64,000 nt of DNA from JACVRW01 sp963803245 (GTDB lineage Bacteria > Actinomycetota > Thermoleophilia > Solirubrobacterales > Thermoleophilaceae): positions 303,250 through 367,249 of the forward strand of contig CAWDLI010000004.1 in the NCBI GenBank assembly GCA_963803245.1, written 5' to 3'. The notes beneath the pieces were generated by a model. The model saw nothing but the letters and a program-made list of their open reading frames with translations, was not told where the DNA came from and did no database searches. How positions within the stretch are numbered: the stretch's first letter is position 1; every line of letters begins with the position of its first letter. Made by a program: the position numbers and the translations under genes. Below, piece after piece: positions 36,490-44,625 of the stretch.

Positions 36490-36702
36490 CTACTGCTTGT
36501 GGTGGTGCTCGAGCGCCTTGTCGCGCTTCACCGCGGCCACGTGACGCACGGTCTCGCGCTTGCGGTCGTAGGCCTCACGCTCCACCTTGCCGGCCTTCCG
36601 GGTCTCCGCGTTGCGGGCGGCAACACCGTCGCGGGTCTCCTTCCAGGCCTGGTCCCCACTGGTGGACGGGACGAAGTCGGACTTGCTGTCCTGCTCGGGC
36701 AT
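36490..36702 (-). CDS. Small charged protein, 70 aa, unknown
   Basis: Highly hydrophilic 70-residue protein with no TM and no known motif. It is rich in Lys, Arg, Glu and Asp, and the central part (KETRDGVAARNAETRKAGK) is likely a single long amphipathic helix; the tail ends in three His before KQ. AAGGAA lies 9 bases before ATG 36702, supporting translation. Composition resembles small nucleic acid- or stress-associated proteins, but nothing specific is shown. It lies just after (upstream of) the flippase-like gene on the same strand. Confidence 0.6.
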   Translation of the reverse strand: MPEQDSKSDFVPSTSGDQAWKETRDGVAARNAETRKAGKVEREAYDRKRETVRHVAAVKRDKALEHHHKQ

Positions 36703-36815
36703 TGCGTTCTTCCTTGCAGCTCCCGGGAGGATGGGCCACTGGGGGGCGCAGGGAGCGCGACACCCGACTGTGGAGACTTCCCCTCAGAGGATAGCCCCGA
36801 TGGCGGTGGCGCTCG

Positions 36816-37013
36816 CTAGTCCTGTCCCGGGCGGACCCAGACGACGTGGGAGGGGTTGACCCCGAAGCGCTCGCCGTCCGGCGCCTCCTCGAGCCACGCC
36901 AGCGTTCCCGCGCTGCTGCGCGCGGCGTTCTCGAGGGCCTTCGAGACCTGTTCCAGCGGACCCTGGATCTCGAGGGCCTCGCCGGTGGCGAGCAGGAGGG
37001 TCGTGGTTGGCAC
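36816..37013 (-). CDS. Small soluble protein, 65 aa, unknown
   Basis: A 65-residue protein with an alternating beta/alpha/beta look: a beta strand (TTTLLLATG), a charged helix (LEQVSKALENAARS), and a closing strand (VNPSHVVWVRPG). I do not recognise a family, but small proteins with this SHVVxVRP-type end occur in actinobacteria and are conserved in shape. It sits 25 bases upstream (in the gene direction, after) the ROK regulator stop on the same strand, so it may share its transcript. No catalytic motif is seen. Confidence 0.6.
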   Translation of the reverse strand: MPTTTLLLATGEALEIQGPLEQVSKALENAARSSAGTLAWLEEAPDGERFGVNPSHVVWVRPGQD

Positions 37014-37038
37014 CGCGGGCGAATATACCGGCGCGCGC

Positions 37039-38283
37039 CTAGGCGGCCACCCCGCGCTGGATCGCCCGGTCGATCGCTTCGGGAGACAGGACGTGCTCGA
37101 TCGCCATGATCGCGGCGCCGATCACGCCGGCGCGGTCGCCCAACTGGCTCGGCACCACGCGCAGATCCTCCGTGGCGAGCGGCAGCGAGCGGCTGAACGT
37201 GACCTCGCGCAGGCCTGCCAGCAGCTGCTCGGAGGCCTGCCCCAGATCGCCGCCGATCACGATCACGCCGGGGTTGAAGAAGTTCACGCATCCCGCGAGC
37301 ACCTGGCCGAGGTTGCGTCCTGCCTCGCGCACCAGGTGGGTGGCCAGCGGGTTGCCCGCCCTCACGAGCCGGACGACGTCGCGGCTCGTGGACGCCTCGA
37401 CCCCCTCCTCGGCGAGCCGGCGGGCGAGCGCGCCGCCTCCGGACACGGCCTCGAGGCAGCCGACGTTGCCGCAGCGGCAGATCACGTCCTGATCGGCGAG
37501 CCGGATGTGCCCGATGTCGCCTGCCGCGCCCTTGGCCCCGCGATGGATCTGACCGGCGGCCACGATCCCGCAGCCGATGCCCGTGCCGACCTTGACGAAG
37601 AGGAAGTGCTCGCGGTCGCGCCAGTGCGTCCAGTGCTCGCCCAGGGCCATGATGTTCACGTCGTTGTCCACGAGCACGGGCGCGTCGTAGCGGTCCGCGA
37701 ACCAGCCCGGGATCGAGAACCCGTCCCAGCCCGGCATGATCGGAGGGTTGGTCGGCTCTCCGCGGTCGAACGCCACCGGGCCGGGCACGCCGATGCCGAT
37801 CCCCTGGACGTTCCCGTGCCCGCGGCCGGCCTCGGCGAGCAGGTCGGCGAAGTGCGCCTGGACCACGTCGAGCACGGCGTCCGGGCCCGACGCGATGTCG
37901 AGCTCGCTGGCCCGCTCGGCGAGCGGAACGGCTCCGAGGTCGCACACCGCCAGCCGCGAGTGGGTCGCCCCGAGGTCGGCGCAGAGGACCACACCCGAGC
38001 GGTCGTTGAAGGCGAGCGCAGTTGGCGGCCTGCCACCCGTGGACGCGCTCTCACCGGCCTCGTAGACGAGCTCGTGCTTGAGCAGGGCGTCCACCCGCTG
38101 CGCGACGGTCGAGCGCCCGAGGCCGGTCCGCCTGGAGAGCTCGGCCCTCGTGATGGAGCCCGCCTCGCGAATCACCCGGAGCACCGCGCCCGCGGTGAGG
38201 GCCTCCCCGGAGAGCCCGGGGCCGTCGCGGCGCTCCTGGTTCCCGCTCACGCGGCGGAGTAAATCAGACTTGGGAGGGCCCAT
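37039..38283 (-). CDS. ROK-family transcriptional repressor, 414 aa
   Basis: Sugar-responsive repressor. The N-terminal winged helix covers about residues 25-90 (ITRAELSRRTGLGRSTVAQRVD). The ROK sugar-kinase-like domain follows with the ATP-loop-like CADLGATHSRLAV, DNDVNIMALGE, the Zn/His region GDIGHIRL, and CRCGNVGCLEAV, the ROK Cys cluster. ATG 38283 gives a short basic leader; GTG 38250 is an alternative. It is divergent from a sugar dehydrogenase/isomerase/ABC operon at 38365-44036 and almost certainly controls it. A 16-base imperfect palindrome at 38305-38320 in the shared promoter region is the likely operator. The inducer is probably the imported sugar. Confidence 0.92.
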   Translation of the reverse strand: MGPPKSDLLRRVSGNQERRDGPGLSGEALTAGAVLRVIREAGSITRAELSRRTGLGRSTVAQRVDALLKHELVYEAGESASTGGRPPTALAFNDRSGVVLCADLGATHSRLAVCDLGAVPLAERASELDIASGPDAVLDVVQAHFADLLAEAGRGHGNVQGIGIGVPGPVAFDRGEPTNPPIMPGWDGFSIPGWFADRYDAPVLVDNDVNIMALGEHWTHWRDREHFLFVKVGTGIGCGIVAAGQIHRGAKGAAGDIGHIRLADQDVICRCGNVGCLEAVSGGGALARRLAEEGVEASTSRDVVRLVRAGNPLATHLVREAGRNLGQVLAGCVNFFNPGVIVIGGDLGQASEQLLAGLREVTFSRSLPLATEDLRVVPSQLGDRAGVIGAAIMAIEHVLSPEAIDRAIQRGVAA

Positions 38284-38304
38284 GGGCAGACTTCGAACGT
38301 CTTT

Positions 38305-38320
38305 CGGCCTATATCGGCCG
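38305..38320. promoter_or_regulatory. Candidate ROK operator (imperfect palindrome)
   Basis: CGGCCTATATCGGCCG matches its own reverse complement at 14 of 16 positions, with an ATAT core. It lies between the divergent ROK repressor (start 38283) and Gfo/Idh gene (start 38365), and its TATA core also resembles a -10 element for the minus-strand gene. This position would let the repressor block both directions. Confidence 0.5.
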
Positions 38321-38328
38321 AGTTCTGC

Positions 38329-38365
38329 TTGACATTCGGTAAAAGATCGGCGACTGTCCCGCCCA
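38329..38365 (+). promoter_or_regulatory. Candidate promoter (TTGACA) for the sugar operon
   Basis: A perfect -35 hexamer TTGACA at 38329-38334 stands out in an AT-richer patch (TTCGGTAAAAGAT). Seventeen bases later GACTGT is a poor -10; the start codon ATG 38365 would lie at or next to the transcription start, suggesting a leaderless message. No Shine-Dalgarno is seen before the ATG. The -10 is weak, so the exact start is uncertain. Confidence 0.4.
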
Positions 38366-39528
38366 TGGGGAGAGGAGCCCCGCTCGGAGTCGGGGTCATA
38401 GGCGCCGGATTCATAGGCGCGGTGCATGCTCGGTCGGCGCTGCTGGCGGGCGGACGCGTGACCGGCGTGGCGGCGTCCTCGCCGCGAAGCTCGGAGGCGG
38501 CCGCGGCCAGGCTGGGCGCCGAACGCGCCTTCGAGTCGCCCGAGGCGCTCGTCGAGTCCCCGGACGTGGACGTGGTCCACGTCTGCACGCCCAACCACCT
38601 GCACGTGCCGCTCGCGCTCGCCGCGCTCCAGGCGGGCAAGCACGTGATCTGCGAGAAGCCGCTGGCGCTCGACGAGGCGGGCGCGAGCCGGCTGGTGGAC
38701 GCGGCCGCCGAGAGCGGCCGCCAGGCAGCGGTGCCCTTCGTCTACCGCTACTACCCGATGGCGCGCGAGGCCCGAGCGCGCGTGCTCGGGGGCACGAGCG
38801 GCAGCCTCCGTCTCCTCCACGGCACCTACCTCCAGGACTGGCTCTCCCTGCCCGCGGACGACAACTGGCGCGTGGACGCGGACCTCGGCGGCGCCTCCCG
38901 GGCCTTCGCCGACATCGGGTCGCACTGGTGCGACCTGGCCGAGTTCATCTCGGGCGATCGCATCACGCGGGTCTCCGCGCGGCTGGCGACGGTGCTGCCG
39001 GAGCGCAGCCTCGCCGAGGGCAGGCCCGCCTTCGACCGCGGCGACGCGAATGGGCCGACCCGTGCCGTGCACACCGAGGACGCCGCGATCGTGCAGTTCG
39101 AGACCGCGACCGGGGCGCTCGGCTCCGTGGTCGTGAGCCAGGTGTCGCCGGGCCGGAAGAACCGGCTCTGGATCGAGCTCGACGCGTCCGAGGAGGCGCT
39201 CGTGTTCGACCAGGAGCATCCCGAGTCGCTCTGGCGCGGACACAGGGACGGCACCGCGATCACGGTGCGCGACCCCGCGGTGCTCGCTCCGGACGCCGCG
39301 CGCCTCTCCACCCTGCCGCCCGGTCACCCGCAGGGCTACGCGGACTGCTTCGACGCCTTCGTCGCCGACGTCTACGCGGCCATCCGCGGCGAGGCCGAGC
39401 CCGAGGGCATGCCCCTGTTCGCCGACGGGCGGCGCGCCGTGCAGATCACGGAGGCGGTGCTGGCATCCGCCGCCGACGAGTCCTGGTCGGACGTCGCGGC
39501 CCATGAGCCGGCCGGGTCCGCGCGATGA
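38365..39528 (+). CDS. Gfo/Idh/MocA-family oxidoreductase, 387 aa
   Basis: NAD(P)-dependent sugar or sugar-acid dehydrogenase. Rossmann motif near the N-terminus is VGVIGAGFIGAVHARS; the catalytic Lys region is HVICEKPLALDEAG, preceded by VVHVCTPNHLHVPLA. A C-terminal alpha/beta domain covers about residues 130-350 and contains the family GSHWCDLAEF segment with a catalytic His. ATG 38365 begins the operon; the TGA overlaps the isomerase ATG. With the isomerase and ribose-type importer downstream it fits inositol or rare-sugar catabolism, but the exact sugar cannot be read off. Confidence 0.9.
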   Translation: MGRGAPLGVGVIGAGFIGAVHARSALLAGGRVTGVAASSPRSSEAAAARLGAERAFESPEALVESPDVDVVHVCTPNHLHVPLALAALQAGKHVICEKPLALDEAGASRLVDAAAESGRQAAVPFVYRYYPMAREARARVLGGTSGSLRLLHGTYLQDWLSLPADDNWRVDADLGGASRAFADIGSHWCDLAEFISGDRITRVSARLATVLPERSLAEGRPAFDRGDANGPTRAVHTEDAAIVQFETATGALGSVVVSQVSPGRKNRLWIELDASEEALVFDQEHPESLWRGHRDGTAITVRDPAVLAPDAARLSTLPPGHPQGYADCFDAFVADVYAAIRGEAEPEGMPLFADGRRAVQITEAVLASAADESWSDVAAHEPAGSAR

Positions 39529-40448
39529 AGCTCGGCTTCCTCACCGCCTGCATGCCCGAGCGCCAGCTCGAGGAGATCGCCGCATGGGCCGGCGGTCACG
39601 GCTACGAGGCGCTCGAGCTCGCGGCCTGGCCTTCGATCGGCGACCGTCCCTTCACGGCGTCCCACGTGCGCGCCGACGCCTTCGACGACGCCGAGGCCGA
39701 CCGGGTCCGGCGCTCGCTCGAAGAGAACGGGCTCGAGCTGTCGGCGCTCGCGTACTACGACAACAACCTCCATCCGGATCCATCGGAGCGCGAGGCGGCC
39801 CACGAGCACCTCCGCGCGTGCCTGGACGCCGCGGCCGCCCTCGGCGGCGTGCCGGTCGGCACCTTCATCGGCCGCGATCCCGGCCGCAGCGTGGCCGACA
39901 ACCTCCGCGAGGCCGAGCGCGTGTTTCCGCCCCTCGTGGACTACGCCGGCGAGCGCGGCGTGAAGCTGATGATCGAGAACTGCGTGATGGAGGGCTGGCA
40001 CCCCGACGGGTACCCCGGCAACCTCGCGTACTCGCCCGAGCTGTGGGAGTGGATGTTCTCGCTCGGCCTGTTCCTGAACTTCGACCCCTCGCACCTGCTC
40101 TGGCTGGGCATCGACCCGCTGGCCGCGCTCCGCCCCCATGTCGACCGCGTGGCGCACGCGCACGCCAAGGACGCCGAGACGTTCCCGGCCGAGCGCAATC
40201 GCTTCGGCTTCTTCGGGCGCACCTCCACGCGCGAGGAGGACCCGTGGGACATGGGCTGGTGGCGCTACCGGATCCCCGGACTCGGCCAGGTGGACTTCCC
40301 CCGCTACGTGGACGCGCTCTACGAGGGCGGCTTCGACGGCGTGCTCTCGGTCGAGCACGAGGATCCCGTCTGGGGCGGCAGCCCCGAGAAGGTCGAGCAG
40401 GGCCTCGAGATCGCCCATCGCAACCTGCGGCCGCTGGTGGTCGGCTGA
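39525..40448 (+). CDS. Sugar phosphate isomerase/epimerase (TIM barrel, IolE/xylose isomerase-like), 307 aa
   Basis: TIM-barrel enzyme that rearranges or epimerises a sugar or inositol derivative at a divalent metal. Metal-site stretches include LMIENCVMEGWHP (Glu on strand 5), FLNFDPSHLLWLG (Asp/His), HAHAKDAET (His/Asp) and a final GVLSVEHEDPVW (Glu). Start ATG 39525 overlaps the dehydrogenase stop, and its stop overlaps the ATPase start (TGATG). This neighbour set is seen in operons for inositol-like or other cyclic/rare sugars. Substrate not assigned. Confidence 0.88.
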   Translation: MKLGFLTACMPERQLEEIAAWAGGHGYEALELAAWPSIGDRPFTASHVRADAFDDAEADRVRRSLEENGLELSALAYYDNNLHPDPSEREAAHEHLRACLDAAAALGGVPVGTFIGRDPGRSVADNLREAERVFPPLVDYAGERGVKLMIENCVMEGWHPDGYPGNLAYSPELWEWMFSLGLFLNFDPSHLLWLGIDPLAALRPHVDRVAHAHAKDAETFPAERNRFGFFGRTSTREEDPWDMGWWRYRIPGLGQVDFPRYVDALYEGGFDGVLSVEHEDPVWGGSPEKVEQGLEIAHRNLRPLVVG

Positions 40449-41977
40449 TGTCCACGGCCACCGCCACGAAGACGCTCGAGGTCCGCGGCCTCGTCAAGGA
40501 GTACCCGGGCGTGAAGGCCCTCAAGGGCGTGGACTTCGACGTCGAGGCGGGCGAGGTGCACTGCCTGCTCGGGCCGAACGGCGCCGGCAAGTCGACGCTC
40601 ATCAAGTGCGTGTCGGGCGCGGTCGAGCCCACCGAGGGAGAGATCCTGGTGGGCGGCGAGCCGCTACCGGTCGGGGACCCCGCCGGCTCGCTGGCGCGTG
40701 GCGTCGCCACGATCTACCAGGAGCTCGACCTCGTCGAGGACCTCACGGTTGCCCAGAGCGTGTTCCTGGCCCATGAGCCGCGCCGCGGCCCGTTCCTCGA
40801 CCTCGACCGGATGAGTCGCGAGACCGCGGCGCTGCTCGCGCGGCTCGGGCACGACGGCATCCCGCCGCGCGCGCGCGTGAAGTCGCTGCGGCCGGCGGCA
40901 CGCCAGGTCGTGTCGATCGCAAGGGCGCTCTCCCACGACGTGCGCCTCCTGATCATGGACGAGCCCTCGGCGATCCTCGACGACGGAGAGGTCGAGACGC
41001 TGTTCGACGTCGTCCGCCGGCTGACCGCCGACGGCGTGGCGGTCGTCTACATCTCCCACCGCCTGGACGAGATCCGCCGGATCGGCAACCGCGTGACGGT
41101 GCTCGCCGACGGCCGGACCACCGCAACCGGGCTGCCCGCCGACACCCCGACGGACAAGCTCGTGGAGCTCATGGTCGGCCGCATCGTCGACCGGCTCTAT
41201 CCCGACCGGCCCCAGAGCCGGGGCGAGGTCGTGCTCGAGGTGCGCGGCGTCAAGCGCCTGCCCGAGGTGCGCGGCGTGAGCCTCGAGGTGCGTGCCGGCG
41301 AGGTGGTGGGCCTCGGCGGGCTCGTCGGGTCGGGACGCACCGAGCTGCTGCGCCTGATCTACGGGCTCGAGTCGCCCGAGGAGGGTGAGGTCCTCCTGGA
41401 TGGCGAGCCCCTGCCCCCCAACCGGCCGTCTCGCGCGATCGCGGCCGGCCTCGGGCTGGCGCCGGAGGACCGCAAGTCCCAGGGCCTGCTGCTCGACTGG
41501 AGCCAGGTCAAGAACGTCTCGCTCGCGGACCTCGGGCGCTTCCAGAAGGGCCTTCTCAACGTGCGCGCCGAGCGCGCCGCGGCGCATGAGCATCTGAGCG
41601 CGCTCAACACCGTGCCCGACGACCCCGAGCGCATCGTTCGCGAGCTCTCCGGCGGCAACCAGCAGAAGGTGGTGCTCGCGCGCTGGCTGCTGCACAACTG
41701 CCGGGTGCTCCTGCTCGACGAGCCCACGCGCGGCGTGGACGTGGCCACCAAGGCCGAGCTCTACCGCGTGATCACCGACCTCGCCAAGGACGGACTGGCG
41801 GTGCTCGTGGTGTCCTCGGAGCTCCCCGAGCTCGTGGGCATCTGCTCGCGGATCCTCGTGATGCGCGAGGGCGAGATCGTCTTCGAGGTGGATGGGGCGG
41901 CAGCCACGGAGCGCGAGCTGCTCCGCCACGCGGTGGCGCCCACGGATTCGGCGGACCTGGTCGAGGAGGTCACATGA
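40448..41977 (+). CDS. Ribose/galactose-type sugar ABC transporter ATP-binding protein (two ABC domains), 509 aa
   Basis: Tandem ATPase of the RbsA/MglA/XylG class that drives sugar import. The first domain has Walker A GPNGAGKST and a degenerate signature (LRPAARQVVS) with Walker B LLIMDEPSAIL. The second has a degenerate Walker A (GLVGSGRTELL), a canonical signature LSGGNQQKV and Walker B VLLLDEPTRGVDV. One defective ATP site per half is normal for this family. ATG 40448 overlaps the isomerase stop; its TGA overlaps the permease ATG. Confidence 0.94.
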   Translation: MSTATATKTLEVRGLVKEYPGVKALKGVDFDVEAGEVHCLLGPNGAGKSTLIKCVSGAVEPTEGEILVGGEPLPVGDPAGSLARGVATIYQELDLVEDLTVAQSVFLAHEPRRGPFLDLDRMSRETAALLARLGHDGIPPRARVKSLRPAARQVVSIARALSHDVRLLIMDEPSAILDDGEVETLFDVVRRLTADGVAVVYISHRLDEIRRIGNRVTVLADGRTTATGLPADTPTDKLVELMVGRIVDRLYPDRPQSRGEVVLEVRGVKRLPEVRGVSLEVRAGEVVGLGGLVGSGRTELLRLIYGLESPEEGEVLLDGEPLPPNRPSRAIAAGLGLAPEDRKSQGLLLDWSQVKNVSLADLGRFQKGLLNVRAERAAAHEHLSALNTVPDDPERIVRELSGGNQQKVVLARWLLHNCRVLLLDEPTRGVDVATKAELYRVITDLAKDGLAVLVVSSELPELVGICSRILVMREGEIVFEVDGAAATERELLRHAVAPTDSADLVEEVT

Positions 41978-42969
41978 CGTCAGTGCCGGAAGCCGCTCGT
42001 CAGCGGCTCGGGGGGATGGCCTTCCAGGAGTACGCCCTCGTGATCGTGGTCGTGCTCCTGTTCGTGGTCGGCGCCATCCTCAGGCCGGACAGCTTCCCCA
42101 CGGCGGACAACGTGCGGAACATGCTCACCCAGGCGAGCGTCGTCGGAGTGCTCGCGATGGGCATGACCTTCGTCATCGCCACGGCGGGAATCGACCTCAG
42201 CGTCGGCTCGATGCTGGCCGCCGCGGGGCTGGCAGGCGGCGTGCTCGTCGACCCGGAGGGCTCGACCCTGGTCTTCATCCTGGGGGCGGTCGGGTTCGCG
42301 ACGCTGCTCGGCACGGTGAACGCCACCGCCGTGGCGTACGGCCGCGTCGTGCCGTTCATCGCCACGCTCGCCATGTTCTCGGTCGCCAGGGGCATCGCGC
42401 TGTTACTCAACGACAAGCTGCCGGTGAGCCTGCTCCATCTGAACGGCGGGTCGTTCGGAGATCCCGGGACGTTCTCGCTGCTCTGGTTCGGCACCGGCCG
42501 GATCCTCGGCATCCCGGTCTCGGTCTACGTGTTCATCGGGATCACGATCGCCGCCTGGCTCCTGCTGAACCGCACCCGCTACGGGCGCTACGTCGTGGCC
42601 GTGGGCGGAAACCGCGAGGCGGCTCGAATCGCGGGTGTGCCCGTCCGGCGCACCATCTTCAGCGTGTACGTGCTGTCGGGGCTGCTCGCCGGCGTGGCCG
42701 CCGTGCTGCTGTGCTCGCGCCTCGCGAGCGCGTCGCCGGTGAGCGGCAACCTCTACGAGCTCGACGCGATCGGCGCCGTGGTCATCGGAGGCACCAGCCT
42801 TGCCGGCGGCAGGGCCACGATCGTGGGCACCTTCCTCGGCGTGCTCACGTTCGCCCTGATCTTCAGCTTGATGACGCAGCTCAACCTCTCGACGGAGGTC
42901 CAGCAGGTCACCAAGGGAGCGATCGTCCTCGGGGCGGTCCTCCTGCAGCGGCCGGAGGCAAGGCTTTGA
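41974..42969 (+). CDS. Ribose-type sugar ABC transporter permease (RbsC-like), 331 aa
   Basis: Inner-membrane channel of the sugar importer, BPD_transp_2 family. About ten hydrophobic segments; hallmarks are GMTFVIATAGIDLSVGSMLA near residues 63-82 and the later YVVAVGGNREAARIAGVPVRR loop that contacts the ATPase, followed by DAIGAVVIGGTSLAGGRATI. The ATG at 41974 overlaps the ATPase stop. Thirty bases separate it from the binding-protein gene, which has its own strong Shine-Dalgarno, allowing extra translation of that abundant component. Confidence 0.94.
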   Translation: MTSVPEAARQRLGGMAFQEYALVIVVVLLFVVGAILRPDSFPTADNVRNMLTQASVVGVLAMGMTFVIATAGIDLSVGSMLAAAGLAGGVLVDPEGSTLVFILGAVGFATLLGTVNATAVAYGRVVPFIATLAMFSVARGIALLLNDKLPVSLLHLNGGSFGDPGTFSLLWFGTGRILGIPVSVYVFIGITIAAWLLLNRTRYGRYVVAVGGNREAARIAGVPVRRTIFSVYVLSGLLAGVAAVLLCSRLASASPVSGNLYELDAIGAVVIGGTSLAGGRATIVGTFLGVLTFALIFSLMTQLNLSTEVQQVTKGAIVLGAVLLQRPEARL

Positions 42970-42998
42970 AGGTTCAAACCACAGGAGGAGGAGTGCAC

Positions 42999-44036
42999 AT
43001 GTCCCTGAAGCGACTGTTGTTGATGTTGGCGGCAGCGGCGCTGCTGGCCACGGGGGTCGTTGCCTGCGGAGGTGATGACGACGACGATGGCGACAGCGGT
43101 GCCGCGGCGCAGAGCACGAGTGAGGAATCACCGGCCAAGGGCGGCAAGGTCAACATCGTGGCGAGCGTGCCACCGACCGACCACGGCTGGCTCGGCGCCA
43201 TCTCGAAGAACGCGAAGGCGGCTGCGGAGCAGCACGACGACGTGAACTTCAGGCTGCTCGAAGCGGCCGACGCCGACTCGCAGGCCCAGCAGATCGAGCA
43301 GGTCATCTCCGACAAGCCCGACGCCCTCGTGGTGCTGCCCCAGGACGGGGAGGCGCTCACGCCCGTCGCGCAGAAGGCAGAGGCGGCCGGCATCCCGGTG
43401 ATCAACGTCGACCGGCTGTTCTCGCAGCCCGACGCGGCCACCGCGACGATCCTCGGCGACAACTACCAGATCGGCGTGCTCGCGGCGGACTACATCGCCG
43501 ACCAGCTGAAGTGCAAGGGCAACATCGTGGAGATCCAGGGCCTCGCCGGCATCTCGGTGACCGAGGAGCGGACCAAGGGCTTCGCGGACGAGCTCAAGAA
43601 GAAGTGCCCCGGCGGAGGGGTCGAGATCGTGGCCAAGCAGCCGGGTGACTTCAACCCGGACACAGGCCTCAAGGTGATGGAGAACATCCTGCAGGCCGAG
43701 GATCAGATCGACGCCGTGTACACGCACGACGACGACATGGCCCAGGGCGTGGTCCAGGCGATCCGGAACGCGGGTCGCGAGGACGACATGTTCCTCACCG
43801 GTGTCGGCGGCTCCCAGGACGCGATGGATCAGATCAAGGAGGGCGGCCTCTACCGGGCGACCTTCCTCTACAACCCGAACATGGCGGCCTCAGCGGTCAA
43901 CATGGCTCGGCTGATCGCCCTCGGCGAGGGCTTCCCGGAGCTGGTTCCGCCGGAGGTCCCGCGGCAGATCATCGTGCCCGCCGCGACGGTGACCAAGGAG
44001 AACGTGGCGGACTACGAGCAGTACGCCTTCAACTAG
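42999..44036 (+). CDS. Ribose-type sugar ABC transporter substrate-binding lipoprotein, 345 aa
   Basis: Periplasmic-type binding protein (Peripla_BP_4). The lipoprotein signal peptide ends ATGVVACGGD, with Cys as lipid anchor, followed by an acidic/Ser linker. The mature fold begins KVNIVASVPPTDHGWLG and includes DALVVLPQDGEALTPVAQKA and YTHDDDMAQGVVQAIR, typical of sugar-binding proteins. GGAGGAGGAG ends 6 bases before ATG 42999, a very strong ribosome site. It is the last gene of the ROK-controlled operon and is followed by hairpins at 44036-44093. The ligand is a sugar or polyol, not further defined. Confidence 0.94.
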   Translation: MSLKRLLLMLAAAALLATGVVACGGDDDDDGDSGAAAQSTSEESPAKGGKVNIVASVPPTDHGWLGAISKNAKAAAEQHDDVNFRLLEAADADSQAQQIEQVISDKPDALVVLPQDGEALTPVAQKAEAAGIPVINVDRLFSQPDAATATILGDNYQIGVLAADYIADQLKCKGNIVEIQGLAGISVTEERTKGFADELKKKCPGGGVEIVAKQPGDFNPDTGLKVMENILQAEDQIDAVYTHDDDMAQGVVQAIRNAGREDDMFLTGVGGSQDAMDQIKEGGLYRATFLYNPNMAASAVNMARLIALGEGFPELVPPEVPRQIIVPAATVTKENVADYEQYAFN

Positions 44037-44059
44037 GCCGCAAGGCCCAAATCGGGATT

Positions 44060-44093
44060 CCCCCGGGCGTGTGCGGGAGCTCGCGCCCGGGGG
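44060..44093. terminator. Hairpin terminator after the sugar operon
   Basis: A perfect 10-bp stem, CCCCCGGGCG (44060-44069) with CGCCCGGGGG (44084-44093), and a 14-base loop. Just before it, GGCC-GCAA-GGCC at 44036-44047 forms a small GNRA-loop hairpin that begins in the stop codon. It lies between convergent genes, so it may act both ways. No T tract. Confidence 0.65.
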
Positions 44094-44099
44094 GCCCGG

Positions 44100-44606
44100 T
44101 CAGGGGCGAGGTTCGTAGACCTCGGCGGCCGGCCGGGCCATCACGCGCTCGGCCATCTCCCGCTTCAGCACGTCGAGCCGGCGCTCCTGGCCGGCGCTGC
44201 GCGGATCGGTCCGCGCCAGGTCGGTGAACTCGTCGGTCACGAACCCCTCGCGGAGCTCGAGCGTCGTCACGCGCTCCCGGTGGGTCAGCCGGAAGACGAA
44301 GCGCTCGAGCGCCCTCCCGCGCTCGGGGCGCGCGAGGCCCGGGTCGAGGTGGTAGCGGTCGCCCGTCACGGCGCGCGTGACCAACTCGAAGGCGTCGCGC
44401 GCGCCGGGTCCTCCGAACGCGGTCTCCACGACGATCTCGCGGCGCTCGCAGAGGCCTGCCGGAGCGAGGAGCGGGAGGGCTCGCTCCAGCACCTTGAAAC
44501 CGTGAGCGACCCCACCGGGCGAACCCGGGCCGTGGTAGCGCATGAGGTCCTCGAAGGAGAACGCGAGCCGCTGCCCGCCGTCGGCCACCTCGAGCGCGCC
44601 GTTCAC
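44100..44606 (-). CDS. FmdE-like protein without the usual cysteines, 168 aa
   Basis: The N-terminus, SFEDLMRYHGPGSPGGVAHG, resembles the FmdE domain start (a segment of the type FHGHxCPGLALGY), followed by ALPLLAP, a VVETAFGGPGARDAFELVT stretch where FmdE has a Cys and DA, and a FVFRL strand. The usual metal-binding Cys of CPG is Ser here and the second Cys is also missing, so a metal role in the FmdE manner is unlikely. The C-terminal 60 residues are helical and charged. GTG 44606 has GGGAGG 9 bases upstream and avoids overlap with the divergent gene; ATG 44627 is an alternative. The relation is a pattern match by eye. Confidence 0.55.
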   Translation of the reverse strand: MNGALEVADGGQRLAFSFEDLMRYHGPGSPGGVAHGFKVLERALPLLAPAGLCERREIVVETAFGGPGARDAFELVTRAVTGDRYHLDPGLARPERGRALERFVFRLTHRERVTTLELREGFVTDEFTDLARTDPRSAGQERRLDVLKREMAERVMARPAAEVYEPRP

Positions 44607-44625
44607 GCCCCCTAGCCTCCCACGC

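Noticed and set aside
38278..38287. GCCCATGGGC palindrome at the ROK start codon as operator
   Set aside because: It is formed by the start codon itself and GC-rich flanks; the 38305-38320 repeat is better placed and longer.
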